The position numbers and the translations under genes were made by a program. Positions 24,066 to 33,900 of a DNA stretch of 64,000 nucleotides are shown here, in pieces. Within the stretch, counting starts at the first letter, position 1; every line of letters begins with the position of its first letter. A model generated the notes under the pieces. It was not told the origin of the DNA and searched no databases. It was given only the letters and a program-made list of their open reading frames with translations. Source of the DNA: Oscillospiraceae bacterium (GTDB lineage Bacteria; Bacillota; Clostridia; Oscillospirales; Ruminococcaceae); assembly GCA_015067315.1 (NCBI GenBank), contig SVMR01000004.1, positions 56,370 through 120,369 of the forward strand. The letters run 5' to 3'.

Positions 24066-26783
24066 TTATTTACCGCAGCAATGTTTGTATTTTTTTCCGC
24101 TTCCGCAGGGGCAGGGATCGTTTCTTCCGACTTTTTTCTTCTTTACAACGGTTGCGGAAACGCTTCCGTCGCCGGAAGATTCAACCGGAACGGCAACCTG
24201 CTCTCTCTGTGGAGCAGCTTTTACCCGGACGGTCATAAGCATTTTTACGGTATCTTCGCGGATAGCTTCGATCATCTGGTCGAACATATCGAAACCTTCG
24301 ATTCTGTATTCAACAACAGGGTCGTGCTGAGCGTAGCTGCGGAGATAGATTCCCTGTTTAAGGTCGCTCATGGCGTCGATATGATCCATCCATTTAAGGT
24401 CAACGTTCCGGAGAAGGGCAACGCGTTCCAGTTCGCGCATAACCTCGGGAGTGAACTGTTCTTCGCGCATGGAATAGATCTCTTCCATTCTGTCGGAAAG
24501 GATTCCGATGATATCGGCTTTTGTGATTTTTTCGAATTCCTCTTTGGTGAAGCGAAGGTCGCCGTCGGTAAGCATCCATCCGAGGTAGTAATCCCGAAGA
24601 CCGTCAAGGTTCCAGTCCGCCTTGCTTTCATCGTTAGCAAGGTAGATATCAACGGTCTTCTCGACGGATTCTTTTCTCATATTTGCGATGGAAGTGCTTA
24701 TATCCTCGCCTTCAAGAACTTTTCCGCGCTGACCGTAGATGATTTCTCTCTGCTGGTTCATAACGTCGTCAAAGCGAAGAACGCTTTTACGGGTTTCGAA
24801 GTTTCTGCCTTCAACCTTTTTCTGGGAGTTTTCAATGGTTCCGCTGAGCATTTTTGCGTCAACGGGAACGTCCTCAGGAATATTGAGTGTTTCCATGATT
24901 CCCTGGATTCTCTGTCCGCCGAAAAGACGCATAAGGTCGTCTTCAAGGGAGATGAAGAATCTGGTTTTTCCCGGGTCGCCCTGGCGTCCCGCTCTTCCTC
25001 GGAGCTGGTTGTCGATTCGGCGGGATTCATGGCGTTCGGTGCCGATTATATAAAGACCGCCGGCGTTTCTGACTTCTTCCGCCTTCGGGGCGATTTCCGC
25101 TTTGAATTTATGGAGAAGTTCGGAATAATGCGCTCTTGCGGCAAGGATATCTTCCGCGCCGGTTTCAAAATATGCGGTTGCGGCGTTTATCATTTCTTCC
25201 TCGTAACCGAGTTTTCTCATTTCCGCTTTCGCAAGGAATTCCGCGTTGCCGCCAAGCATGATATCGGTGCCTCGTCCCGCCATGTTGGTCGCAATGGTAA
25301 CCGCGCCGGGAGTACCCGCCTGGGAAACGATTTCCGCTTCCTTGTCGTGATGTTTTGCGTTGAGGACGTTATGGGGAATTCCGCGGCGTTTAAGCATGGA
25401 GCTTAAAAGTTCGGATTTTTCGATGGTTATCGTGCCGACGAGAACCGGCTGGTTCTTTGCGTGGGCTTCGGCAATTTCTTCAATTACCGCGCCGAATTTT
25501 CCCCGTTCGTTTTTATATACAACGTCGGGCATATCTTCGCGGATAACCGGTTTGTTGGTGGGGATTTCAACAACGTCAAGACCGTAGATTTCGCGGAATT
25601 CGTCGCTTTCGGTCATTGCGGTACCGGTCATGCCGGAAAGTTTTTTATACATTCTGAAGTAGTTCTGGAAGGTGATTGTCGCAAGGGTTTTGCTTTCTCT
25701 TGCAACGGTAACTCCCTCTTTTGCCTCGATTGCCTGATGAAGACCTTCGTTATAGCGTCTTCCAAGCATAAGGCGTCCGGTGAATTCGTCAACGATGATG
25801 ACTTCGCCGTCTTTTACAACGTAATCGGTGTCGCGTTTCATAACGCCGTGCGCCTTGATCGCCTGGTTGATATGGTGAAGAAGGGTCATGTTGTCGGCGT
25901 CGTTGATGTTTTCGACGTTGAAGTAAACTTCGGCTTTTTTTGCGCCTCTCGGAGTAAGGGTTGCGTTATGAGCCTTTTCGTCAACGATATAATCCGCTTC
26001 GATGCTGTCAACTTCCTCTTTGGAATCGTGTTCCTTTACTCGGATTGCGGAAAGGGTTCTTGCAAAACGGTCGGCTTTCTGGTAAAGGTCGGTGGATTTG
26101 TCGCCTCTGCCGGAAATGATAAGAGGGGTTCTCGCTTCGTCGATGAGGATGGAGTCAACTTCGTCAACGATTGCATAGGAAAAACCGCGCTGAACAAGGT
26201 TTTCTTTATAGGTCACCATGTTGTCGCGGAGGTAATCGAAGCCAAATTCGTTGTTGGTGCCGTAAGTGATATCCGCGGCATAGGCTTCTCTTCTGTCGTC
26301 GTTGGAAACGCCGTGGATTACAAGACCGACGGTAAGTCCCATATACGCAAAAACCTTGCCCATCCATTCGGAGTCGCGCTTTGCAAGGTAATCGTTGACG
26401 GTTACGATATGAACGCCTTCGCCGGTAAGGGCGTTGAGGTATGCGGGAAGGGTTTCAACAAGGGTTTTGCCTTCGCCGGTTTTCATTTCGGCAATTCTTC
26501 CCTGATGAAGAATAATACCGCCGATTATCTGTACCGGATAGGGGCGCATTTCAAGAACGCGGTCGCAGGCTTCGCGGCAGGCGGCAAAAGCTTCCGGAAG
26601 AATATCGTCAAGAGTTTCGCCGTTTGCAAGGCGTCCTTTAAGGATTGCGGTCTGGCTTTTAAGTTCTTCTTCGCTCATGGCGCGGTAAGTTTCTTCAAGA
26701 TCAAGAACTTTTTTTACAATCGGGTCTATTCTTTTAAGTTCCTTTTGGGAATAGTTACCGAAAATTTTATCAAGAAATCCCAT
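24066..26783 (-). CDS. secA: Preprotein translocase ATPase SecA
   Basis: The Sec motor that drives export of unfolded proteins through SecYEG. It has 905 residues. Walker [11 protein letters not shown] lies near residue 100, the DEAD-like motif [17 protein letters not shown] near 205, the cross-linking and wing domains follow, and [14 protein letters not shown] near 500 is helicase motif VI-like. The C-terminal zinc finger [13 protein letters not shown] (binding SecB and lipids in other bacteria) is intact. A strong promoter lies about 60 bp upstream and trmL follows directly. Confidence 0.98.
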   Translation of the reverse strand: MGFLDKIFGNYSQKELKRIDPIVKKVLDLEETYRAMSEEELKSQTAILKGRLANGETLDDILPEAFAACREACDRVLEMRPYPVQIIGGIILHQGRIAEMKTGEGKTLVETLPAYLNALTGEGVHIVTVNDYLAKRDSEWMGKVFAYMGLTVGLVIHGVSNDDRREAYAADITYGTNNEFGFDYLRDNMVTYKENLVQRGFSYAIVDEVDSILIDEARTPLIISGRGDKSTDLYQKADRFARTLSAIRVKEHDSKEEVDSIEADYIVDEKAHNATLTPRGAKKAEVYFNVENINDADNMTLLHHINQAIKAHGVMKRDTDYVVKDGEVIIVDEFTGRLMLGRRYNEGLHQAIEAKEGVTVARESKTLATITFQNYFRMYKKLSGMTGTAMTESDEFREIYGLDVVEIPTNKPVIREDMPDVVYKNERGKFGAVIEEIAEAHAKNQPVLVGTITIEKSELLSSMLKRRGIPHNVLNAKHHDKEAEIVSQAGTPGAVTIATNMAGRGTDIMLGGNAEFLAKAEMRKLGYEEEMINAATAYFETGAEDILAARAHYSELLHKFKAEIAPKAEEVRNAGGLYIIGTERHESRRIDNQLRGRAGRQGDPGKTRFFISLEDDLMRLFGGQRIQGIMETLNIPEDVPVDAKMLSGTIENSQKKVEGRNFETRKSVLRFDDVMNQQREIIYGQRGKVLEGEDISTSIANMRKESVEKTVDIYLANDESKADWNLDGLRDYYLGWMLTDGDLRFTKEEFEKITKADIIGILSDRMEEIYSMREEQFTPEVMRELERVALLRNVDLKWMDHIDAMSDLKQGIYLRSYAQHDPVVEYRIEGFDMFDQMIEAIREDTVKMLMTVRVKAAPQREQVAVPVESSGDGSVSATVVKKKKVGRNDPCPCGSGKKYKHCCGK

Positions 26784-26842
26784 TTTTCAATAAATCTCCT
26801 TTGTTTTTTAAAATGGAAAAAGCAATATTAATCTAATTTTAT

Positions 26843-26871
26843 ATTTTACCGCTAATATATAGTATTGTCAA
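26843..26871 (-). promoter_or_regulatory. secA promoter
   Basis: A perfect TTGACA (26871-26866), a 17-bp spacer and TAAAAT (26848-26843) on the minus strand. Confidence 0.85.
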
Positions 26872-26913
26872 TTAACGGAATGTAAACAATTAAATTAAGC
26901 CTTCCCTATCTAC

Positions 26914-26983
26914 TGTAGGGCGGGGGCTTGCTCCCGCCGTAATAATAATCCGGTGGCGGAGGGATTGTAACCCTGTCCAAATT
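26914..26983. repeat. Short GC-rich palindromic repeat
   Basis: TGTAGGGCGGGGGCTTGCTC-type module with arms GGCGGG and CCCGCC, followed by GGCGGAGGGATTGTAACCC and TGTCCAAATT. The same modules recur near 18113, 18387, 38060, 46862 and 62460. No gene lies between 26784 and 27100. Confidence 0.75.
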
Positions 26984-27012
26984 AAATCTGTTCTGTATAT
27001 TCTTCCCAAAAA

Positions 27013-27047
27013 ACAAAAAAAGAAAACCTCCGGCAGAGCCGGAGGCT
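27013..27047 (-). terminator. SDR gene terminator
   Basis: The perfect stem CCTCCGGC/GCCGGAGG with a 3-base loop is followed on the minus strand by T-rich sequence. Confidence 0.92.
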
Positions 27048-27100
27048 TTCTTTTTGTGGATTTGGGGGTATTATTAAGAACGTGGAAATAGCCTTTTGAT

Positions 27101-27847
27101 TTATTTAGCGGTCCATCCGCCGTCAACAACGATTTCGGTACCGGTTACAAAGGTGTTTTCGATTGCGAAAATAACTGCATGAGCAATTTCTTCCGGGACG
27201 CCGATTCTTCCGGTACCTGCGCTGATAGGATGGTTTGCAAGCATGGAAACCATCATTTCTTCACCAACAACGTCTGCGTTGACCATTCCGCTGAGAACGC
27301 ATGCGGGATGAATGGAGTTTACACGGATGCAATGGGGAGCAAATTCAAGAGCAAGAGCTTTGGTCATGCCGCGAACTGCGAATTTGGTGGTGTTATAAGC
27401 AATTTCATAGGCCTGACCGCGAAGTCCGGAAACGGAAGAGATGTTTACAACAGCGCCGCCTTTGCCCTGTTTTACCATCTGTGCAATGGCGTATTTGTCG
27501 CAATAAAGAACGCCGTTCTGGTTGATTCCGATTGCTCTCTCATAAAGTTCGGGGGTAAGATCAAAAAGGGTTGCCATGGGGTTGATGCCTGCGCTTGCAA
27601 CCATGATATCAAGATGACCGTACATTTCAACAACGTAATCAACCGCGGCTTTAACTTCCGCTTCTTTGGAAACATCAACTTTCACAAAAGGAACGCCGAG
27701 GCGTGCCGCTTCTTTTTTGCCGCCTTCTTCGTTATAGTCTGCGATAACGGGTTTGCCGCCTTTTGCAAGGATCATTTCAACGGTTGCAAGACCGATTCCG
27801 GAAGCACCGCCGGTAACAATAGCTACTTTGTCTTTAATATCAAACAT
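27101..27847 (-). CDS. Short-chain dehydrogenase/reductase
   Basis: A classical SDR oxidoreductase of 248 residues. The NAD(P)-binding motif TGGASGIG lies near residue 13, VDVSKE near 57, the NAG-like SAG in VASAGIN near 84, the catalytic Ser in NISSVSG near 137, and YNTTK (Tyr and Lys) near 151. Acidic Asp37 (VIADYN) suggests NAD preference. The substrate is not identifiable; the closest general styles are hydroxysteroid and sugar-alcohol dehydrogenases. It is divergent from a TetR regulator, with shared half-sites at 27900-27941, so it is probably that regulator's target. Confidence 0.93.
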   Translation of the reverse strand: MFDIKDKVAIVTGGASGIGLATVEMILAKGGKPVIADYNEEGGKKEAARLGVPFVKVDVSKEAEVKAAVDYVVEMYGHLDIMVASAGINPMATLFDLTPELYERAIGINQNGVLYCDKYAIAQMVKQGKGGAVVNISSVSGLRGQAYEIAYNTTKFAVRGMTKALALEFAPHCIRVNSIHPACVLSGMVNADVVGEEMMVSMLANHPISAGTGRIGVPEEIAHAVIFAIENTFVTGTEIVVDGGWTAK

Positions 27848-27899
27848 AACAACATCTCCTTATATTTTATGTTAACCATTTTACAATTAAACCGAAAAA

Positions 27900-27941
27900 G
27901 TTGACATAACCAAAGAATTGTAGCTGTCAACCTTGTTGACA
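27900..27941. promoter_or_regulatory. Candidate TetR operator between SDR and tetR
   Basis: Three copies of the same half-site occur in 42 bp: GTTGACA (27900-27906), TGTCAAC (27925-27931) and GTTGACA (27935-27941). The last two form a palindrome with a 3-bp spacer. A TATAAT at 27949-27954 follows directly, so binding here would block transcription of the regulator itself and probably of the SDR gene. Confidence 0.68.
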
Positions 27942-27987
27942 AATATTCTATAATGTACACATGAGTTATATAATTGGAGTTGATTTG

Positions 27988-28530
27988 ATGTTGAAGCTTG
28001 ATACAAAACAGATTTTTGTGGACGCAATAGTTGAACTTTCAAAAACAAAACCCATTGGAAAAATAACAATCCAGAATATTGTTGATTGCTGCGGAGCAGG
28101 TCGTCAGACTTTTTATAATCATTTTAGCGATAAGGAAGAACTTATTGAATATGTATATTTGTGCGATAGAAAAAAAGGCGAGGAAATTTTAAAAAATGAT
28201 TATTCTCTTAAAAAACATATGATAGAAATTCTTAATCTCTGCGCAGAAAAAAGACAGTTTTATATTCGAGCATACAGTATTTACGGACAAAATTCTCTTT
28301 CAGAATCTGTTTTTGGAGCTGCAGTTGAATATTATGAAAATTTGGTTGTTCAAAAAGCAGGAAAAGAAGCACTCGATGATGATATGAAAGTTGCCATAAG
28401 ATTTAATTGCTATGGGGAACTTGGTTTGGTAAAAGAGTGGATTAAAGAAAATATCCGTTGTTCTTCTGAAAAAATGGCGGACATAATTATTGATAATATT
28501 CCGGAAAGACTTAAAAAATATCTCGATTAA
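27988..28530 (+). CDS. TetR/AcrR family regulator
   Basis: A DNA-binding repressor of 180 residues from ATG 27988, which has GGAG eight bases upstream; ATG 27961 is further from any ribosome site. The N-terminal helix-turn-helix is seen in VDAIVELSKTKPIGKITIQN with GRQTFYNHFSDKEELIEYVY, the usual TetR recognition helix. The ligand domain has a Cys-Tyr-rich C-terminal half. It is AT-richer than its neighbours (codon choice TTT/AAA/ATA), a mild hint of transfer. It is probably autoregulated through the adjacent palindrome. Confidence 0.9.
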   Translation: MLKLDTKQIFVDAIVELSKTKPIGKITIQNIVDCCGAGRQTFYNHFSDKEELIEYVYLCDRKKGEEILKNDYSLKKHMIEILNLCAEKRQFYIRAYSIYGQNSLSESVFGAAVEYYENLVVQKAGKEALDDDMKVAIRFNCYGELGLVKEWIKENIRCSSEKMADIIIDNIPERLKKYLD

Positions 28531-28595
28531 GATTTTTTCCCTGAATTTTTGTTTTAGAAAATTCAGCATTTAAAACTCAAATTTTCGCCCCTTTT

Positions 28596-28640
28596 GCCCT
28601 TTTCGCCAAAAATGCGGAAAGGGCTTTTTGTCTTTTTTGC
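28596..28640 (+). terminator. tetR terminator
   Basis: The stem GCCCTTTTCGC with GCGGAAAGGGC is followed by TTTTTG and a further T-run. Confidence 0.8.
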
Positions 28641-28726
28641 CTATCCGGTGAAATAAAAAACGGAAATTTTGACGAAAATTCTTAAAAACCCCGAATTTTA
28701 TTAAAAAACGGGGAATAAAATGCCTA

Positions 28727-28755
28727 TTGATTTAACCTGTTTTTTTATATATAAT
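28727..28755 (+). promoter_or_regulatory. Promoter of the NifU-like/GGGtGRT operon
   Basis: TTGATT (28727-28732), a 17-bp spacer and a perfect TATAAT (28750-28755). The leader is about 90 bases long and holds no recognised riboswitch. Confidence 0.82.
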
Positions 28756-28851
28756 TATTATGGCGTAAATTCGGGGAGAATCTTCCCGGAAACCGCCGCA
28801 AAAAATTTGTGCAAAAGCAAAAATTTACATAATGAGAGGGGCAAAATCAAA

Positions 28852-29544
28852 ATGAACTGCTCAAAAGATGTCGAAAGGATGTGTCCCGTTACCAAAGGAC
28901 CCCACCACGGACCGGCTCCCATTCCGGAAGAAGGCCGCTGGGTAAAAGCCTATGAAATCAAAGATATCTCCGGTCTTTCCCATGGTATCGGCGCTTGCGC
29001 ACCCCAGCAGGGCGCTTGCAAACTCACCCTTAACGTAAAAAACGGTATTATCGAAGAAGCTCTTGTTGAAACAATCGGCTGTACCGGTATGACCCATTCC
29101 GCCGCAATGGCAGGCGAGATCCTTCCCGGAAAAACAATCCTTGAAGCTCTCAACACCGACCTCGTTTGCGACGCAATCAACGTAGCTATGCGCGAAATCT
29201 TCCTCCAGCTTGTTTACGGAAGAAGCCAGACCGCATTCTCCGAAGACGGTCTTCCCATCGGCGCAGGTCTTGAAGACCTTGGCAAAGGTCTCCGCAGCTC
29301 CGTTGGTACCATCTATTCCACCGGCGCAAAAGGCGTTCGCTATCTCGACCTTACCGAAGGCTATATCAGCTCTATCGCACTCGACGAAAACAACGAAACC
29401 ATCGGTTATAAATTTGTCCGCCTCGGCAAAATGATGGAAGACATCCGTCACGGTGTTCCCGCAGAGGAAGCTCTTGCAAAAAACACCGGCACCTACGGTC
29501 GCTATGCTGACGCACCCAAATATATCGACCCGAGAGAAGAATAA
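28852..29544 (+). CDS. NifU/IscU-like iron-sulfur scaffold protein
   Basis: A 230-residue cytoplasmic protein resembling the IscU/NifU N-terminal fold. GACAPQQGACKLTL (Cys49 and Cys56) and ETIGCTGMTHSAAMAG (Cys77) stand where the first two cluster-binding Cys of IscU lie. Where IscU has its third Cys (HCSxLAED), the sequence reads QTAFSEDG, so that ligand seems lost. A long C-terminal extension (about 140-230) is unlike IscU. The start is ATG 28852, with GAGAGGGG upstream. The GGGtGRT gene follows after 20 bp. The name follows general annotation practice; function is unproven. Confidence 0.8.
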   Translation: MNCSKDVERMCPVTKGPHHGPAPIPEEGRWVKAYEIKDISGLSHGIGACAPQQGACKLTLNVKNGIIEEALVETIGCTGMTHSAAMAGEILPGKTILEALNTDLVCDAINVAMREIFLQLVYGRSQTAFSEDGLPIGAGLEDLGKGLRSSVGTIYSTGAKGVRYLDLTEGYISSIALDENNETIGYKFVRLGKMMEDIRHGVPAEEALAKNTGTYGRYADAPKYIDPREE

Positions 29545-29564
29545 GGAAAGGAGGAGCTTAAACA

Positions 29565-30563
29565 ATGGCAGAATTTGAAGGTAAAGAAAGAAGACTTCCG
29601 AAAATTGAAGCCTGTCTTAAAGAAAACGGTTTTGCTTCCCTTGAAGAAGCAAGAGAAATTTGCCTTGCAAAAGGCGTTGACGTAGAATCTCTCGTCAAAG
29701 GCGTACAGCCCATCGCATTCGAAAACGCAGTTTGGGCATATACCCTCGGCGCAGCAATCGGTATCAAACGCGGCGTAACTTCCGCAGCAGATGCAGCAAA
29801 ATGCATCGGCGAAGCTCTCCAGTCCTTCTGCATTCCCGGTTCCGTTGCGGAACAGAGAAAAGTAGGTCTCGGTCACGGAAACCTTGGCGCAATGCTTCTT
29901 TCCGAAGAAACAAAATGCTTCGCATTCCTTGCAGGTCACGAATCCTTCGCAGCAGCAGAAGGCGCAATCGGTATTGCAAGAAACGCAAACAAAGCAAGAA
30001 AAACTCCTATCAGAGTTATCCTCAACGGTCTTGGAAAAGACGCCGCATATATCATTTCCAGAATCAACGGCTTCACCTATGTTGAAACCGATTTTGACTT
30101 CGAACACGACGAACTCAAAGTTGTCCGTGAAGTAAGATTCAGCGAAGGCGAACGCGGCAACATCCGCTGCTACGGCGCAAACGACACCCGCGAAGGTGTT
30201 GCAATCATGCAGAGCGAAGGCGTTGATATCTCCATCACCGGCAACTCCACCAACCCCACCCGTTTCCAGCACCTTGTTGCAGGCACTTACAAAAAATGGG
30301 CAGTTGAAAACGGCAGAAAATATTTCTCCGTTGCTTCCGGCGGCGGCACCGGCAGAACCCTTCATCCCGATAACGTAGCCGCAGGTCCCGCTTCCTACGG
30401 TCTTACCGACTCCATGGGCAGAATGCATTCCGACGCCCAGTTCGCAGGTTCTTCCTCCGTTCCCGCTCACGTAGAAATGATGGGTCTTATCGGCATGGGC
30501 AACAACCCCATGGTCGGCGCAACCGTTGCAGTTTCCGTAGCAGTTTACGAAGCCTGCAAATAA
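29565..30563 (+). CDS. GGGtGRT protein
   Basis: A 332-residue protein of a poorly characterised anaerobe family named after the motif SVASGGGTGRTLHPDN (about residues 263-278). Other conserved-looking parts are GVQPIAFENAVWAYTLGAAIG near 50, VGLGHGNLGAMLLSEETKCFAFLAGHESFAAAEG near 105 and the Gly-rich C-terminus. There is no signal peptide or clear membrane span. Ribosome site GGAAAGGAGGAG. It is the second gene of an operon with the NifU-like protein, and the pairing suggests a joint, still undefined metal or Fe-S function. Confidence 0.9.
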   Translation: MAEFEGKERRLPKIEACLKENGFASLEEAREICLAKGVDVESLVKGVQPIAFENAVWAYTLGAAIGIKRGVTSAADAAKCIGEALQSFCIPGSVAEQRKVGLGHGNLGAMLLSEETKCFAFLAGHESFAAAEGAIGIARNANKARKTPIRVILNGLGKDAAYIISRINGFTYVETDFDFEHDELKVVREVRFSEGERGNIRCYGANDTREGVAIMQSEGVDISITGNSTNPTRFQHLVAGTYKKWAVENGRKYFSVASGGGTGRTLHPDNVAAGPASYGLTDSMGRMHSDAQFAGSSSVPAHVEMMGLIGMGNNPMVGATVAVSVAVYEACK

Positions 30564-30566
30564 AAA

Positions 30567-30760
30567 AGCCTCCCTTGCCTAAAGGGAGGTGGCATTTTCG
30601 GTCATTGACCGAAAATGACGGAGGGATTCCCAATAGCCTTCCCCTTGAGGAGACTCCCCTGTTAGGGGAGATGTTGAGCGAAGCGAAGCAGAGGGGTCTG
30701 CCGTCTGCGGCGAGCAAAAGGTGGATTTTCGGCAATTCATTGCCAAAAAGACGGATGAGG
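30567..30760. repeat. Palindromic element after the GGGtGRT gene
   Basis: It begins 4 bp after the stop with GCCTCCCTT...AAGGGAGG, then the hairpin TTTTCGGTCA/TGACCGAAAA and GACGGAGGGATTCC. A second module follows with ACTCCCCTGTTAGGGGAG, then GGATTTTCGGCAA/TTGCCAAAAA near 30722-30750. It combines two copies in part. Confidence 0.82.
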
Positions 30761-30789
30761 TGTTCCTCCGTTTCCGCCATTATAAAAAC

Positions 30790-30825
30790 AAAAGCTCCTT
30801 TTCTTCGGAAAGGGAGCTTTTTCTT
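30790..30825 (+). terminator. Terminator after the GGGtGRT operon
   Basis: The stem AAAGCTCC.../...GGGAGCTTT with a short loop is followed by T-rich sequence. Confidence 0.82.
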
Positions 30826-30833
30826 TTGAGCAC

Positions 30834-30869
30834 GGGGTTTATTTTTGAGCATGCTCAAAAATAAACCCC
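30834..30869. repeat. 36-bp perfect palindrome
   Basis: An uninterrupted self-complementary stretch of 36 bases centred on GAGCATGCTC with GGGGTTT...AAACCCC ends. It has no loop bases, so it may be a cruciform or a dimeric protein site, or part of a degraded terminator. It lies between the operon terminator and the promoter of the 1407-residue protein. Confidence 0.85.
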
Positions 30870-30889
30870 CGAAACAGCCGGAAAAGGTC

Positions 30890-30917
30890 TTGCTTTAATA
30901 AATGAAAGTGGTACAAT
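30890..30917 (+). promoter_or_regulatory. Promoter of the large surface protein
   Basis: TTGCTT, a 16-bp spacer and TACAAT lie 70 bases before the start codon. Confidence 0.65.
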
Positions 30918-30987
30918 AAATTATATATTTTTAATGTTTTGTTATCTTCAATAAAAAGATTTTTATACTTTCCGGAGGTTTTTTGAT

Positions 30988-33900
30988 ATGAACCGAATTT
31001 TTAAAAGGACTTTATCGTTGATTCTGGCGGTGCTGATGATTTTCGGAGCCGCGCCGCAGATTGTTTCTGCAATGATGACGGAAGAGGCGGCGGTTTGCGA
31101 AGACGAACATTGCGAAGAACATTTTCATGAAGAAATAACGGAAACAGCGGAAGTTACTTCCGTTCCGGAGGAAAAAGAAACTGAAGAAATTCCCGAAGAG
31201 ACTGTTGAAGAAACAGTTTTGCACGAAGCGGAATCGGTTTCTCTTGATTCGGCGAATTCCGTTTCCGAAGCCGCCCTTGCTCTTCGCGAAAAGATGATCG
31301 CCCGCGAATCGCCGGCAACGATCCGCGTTGCGGAGGGAATTCTTCCTTCGGAAGTTCTTGCGAAAGCCTGGGAACATAACGGAACCCCGAACGAAGGCGA
31401 CTATATCCGCCATAACCAGATAGGCCATAATTACACGACCGTTTCCGGCGAGGACGAAAACGGCGCATACACAGAAATAACTTATACTTTCAACTGGCTT
31501 ACAACTGCGGAACAGGAAGCGGAAGTTGACGCCGCCGTTGATGCCGTTCTTGCGGAACTGAATCTTTGGGGAAAAACCGATTATGAAAAAATAAAAGGCG
31601 CGTACGATTGGGTTACCGAAAACGTCCAGTATGACTTCAACAACGAAGACAACGACGAATACGAACTTTGCCATTCGACCTATGCGGCGATTGTCCTTAA
31701 AGAAGCGGTCTGCCAGGGTTATGCAACCCTTTATTACAGGCTGATGCTCGAACTGGGCGTCGATTGCCGCTATATAAGCGGCATGGCGGGTTACGTTGAA
31801 ATCGAAAGCCACGCCTGGAACATAGTCGCCCTTGACGGAAAATATTACAACATGGACGCAACCTGGGACAGGGACCTTATGGGCCATTACAGAATGTTCC
31901 TTTGCACCGAAGCAAACTTTACCGAGCACCACCCGGATGCGGAATATCTCACCACTGAATGGAAGGCAAAATATCCCATGGCGGTCGTTCCCTATGTTTT
32001 CAACGTTGCCGCTTCCGGAAAACTTTCGAACGGAATGGAATGGGTACTCGACGGCGATACCGGAACTCTCACCGTTGCGGGAACCGGCGCAATTCCAAGC
32101 TACCGTTACAGCCACGCGCCGTGGTACGATTATAAAGACAGCGTAAAGGAAATCGTTGTTTCCGAAGGAATCACCGAAGTCGGCGAAAGGGCTTTTTATT
32201 GGTGCGTGAACTGCACTTCCCTTTCCCTCCCAAGCACCCTTACGGCTATCCGCGAATACGGTTTCAACAACCTCCGTGCTCTTGAATACGTAACTCTTCC
32301 GGAAAATCTTAAAATAATGGAATTCTGCGCCTTCTCCGAATGCGTTGCCCTCAAGGAAATCGTAATTCCGGACAGCGTTACAATTTGTGAATCAAGCGCT
32401 TTTTCAAACTGCTACGGACTTAAAACCGCAGTTATCGGAAAAGGACTTAAACAGATTCCGGACAGCATGTTCTTCGGCGACAGAAATCTTAGGGACGTAA
32501 CTTTGCCCGAAGGACTTACATATATCGGCGATACGGCTTTTGCGGACTGCGGTTTGTTCAAGTTCACAATTCCCGCAAGCCTTACCGGTCTTGGTTCTTC
32601 CGTTTTCAGCGGATGCCGCGGGCTTTACGAATTCATAGTAGAATCCGGAAACCAATATTATAAAGCCGTTAACGGAGTTCTTTTCACAAAGGACGGAAAA
32701 ACCCTTGTTGCATATACAATGGGAGATATAACTTCCTATTATTATGTACCGGCCGGAACAGAGGTCATCGCAAGAAGCGCATTCAACGATTCCTACCGCC
32801 TTGAACACGTTTATTTTCCGGACAGCCTCAGAATAATCGAGCCATATGCTTTTGCGTATTGCGAATCGCTCTGGGCAGTAACTTTTACTCCTAATATCAC
32901 AAGGATAGGGGATTCGGCATTCCGTTCATGCGTGAACCTTTACAGAGCAATGTTTGAAAACCCCGACGTAATTCTTGAATCATCCGTTTTTGCAAACTGC
33001 GATACCATGGAAGACATCACTCTTCCGGCAAACCTCAAGGAAATTCCGAACGGTCTTTTCTATGGAAGCGCAAGGCTTAATGAAGTAACGATTCCGAAAA
33101 GCGTTACAAAAATCGGTTCTTCCGCTTTCCTCGATTGCGATTCGCTCAAGACTATCACAATTCCGGGAAACGTAAAAACAATTGAACAGCAGGCTTTCGA
33201 TTATTGCGATAAGCTCGAAACCGTAATTATGGAGGAAGGCGTTCAGAAAATCGGCTGGCTTGCTTTCAGCAGAAGCCCGAAACTTAAAAAAGTTGTAATT
33301 CCTTCTTCCGTCACAACCATTGAAAATAAAAGTTCCACGGACTGGACTTTTATCGAATGTCCGAACGTTGTTCTTCACGTAACCTGCGGCACAGTCGGTT
33401 GGAATTACGCAAGAAGCAAGGGCCTTGCCCACAGCGATACCCATAACTATACGGCCAGCATAGTTGTTTCGCCGACCTGCACAGCCCAGGGTTATACCGT
33501 TTATACCTGCGCCTGCGGAGCATCTTACAGAAGCAACTATACCGCCGCTCTCGGTCACAGCTATTCGGCAACGGTTACAGCGCCTACCTGCACCGAGCAG
33601 GGTTATACCACCTATACCTGTGTAAGATGCAGCTACAGCTATACCGCGAATTACACCGAGGCAAAGGGTCACAGCCTTGTTCTTGAAAATTTTGTTGAGC
33701 CGACCTGCACCGAACCGGGTTACACCGGCGACGAAGTTTGTTCCGTTTGCGGAACAACGTATTACGGCGAAGCAATTCCGGAAACGGGACATTTTTATGA
33801 CGAGTATGTAACTCCGCCGACATGTACCGAACAGGGTTATACCGAATACATCTGCCTTGCCTGCGGCGAAAGCTATATCGAAAATTATGTGCCGGCCCTC

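Noticed and set aside
24066..26783. A 456-codon plus-strand frame opposite secA
   Set aside because: SecA on the minus strand has full-length motifs and a promoter; the opposite frame has no ribosome site or recognisable domain.
28681..28720. CCCCG/CGGGG hairpin upstream of the NifU-like gene as a riboswitch
   Set aside because: It lies upstream of the -35 box and so is not part of the leader RNA. It has a long AT loop and no conserved motif.
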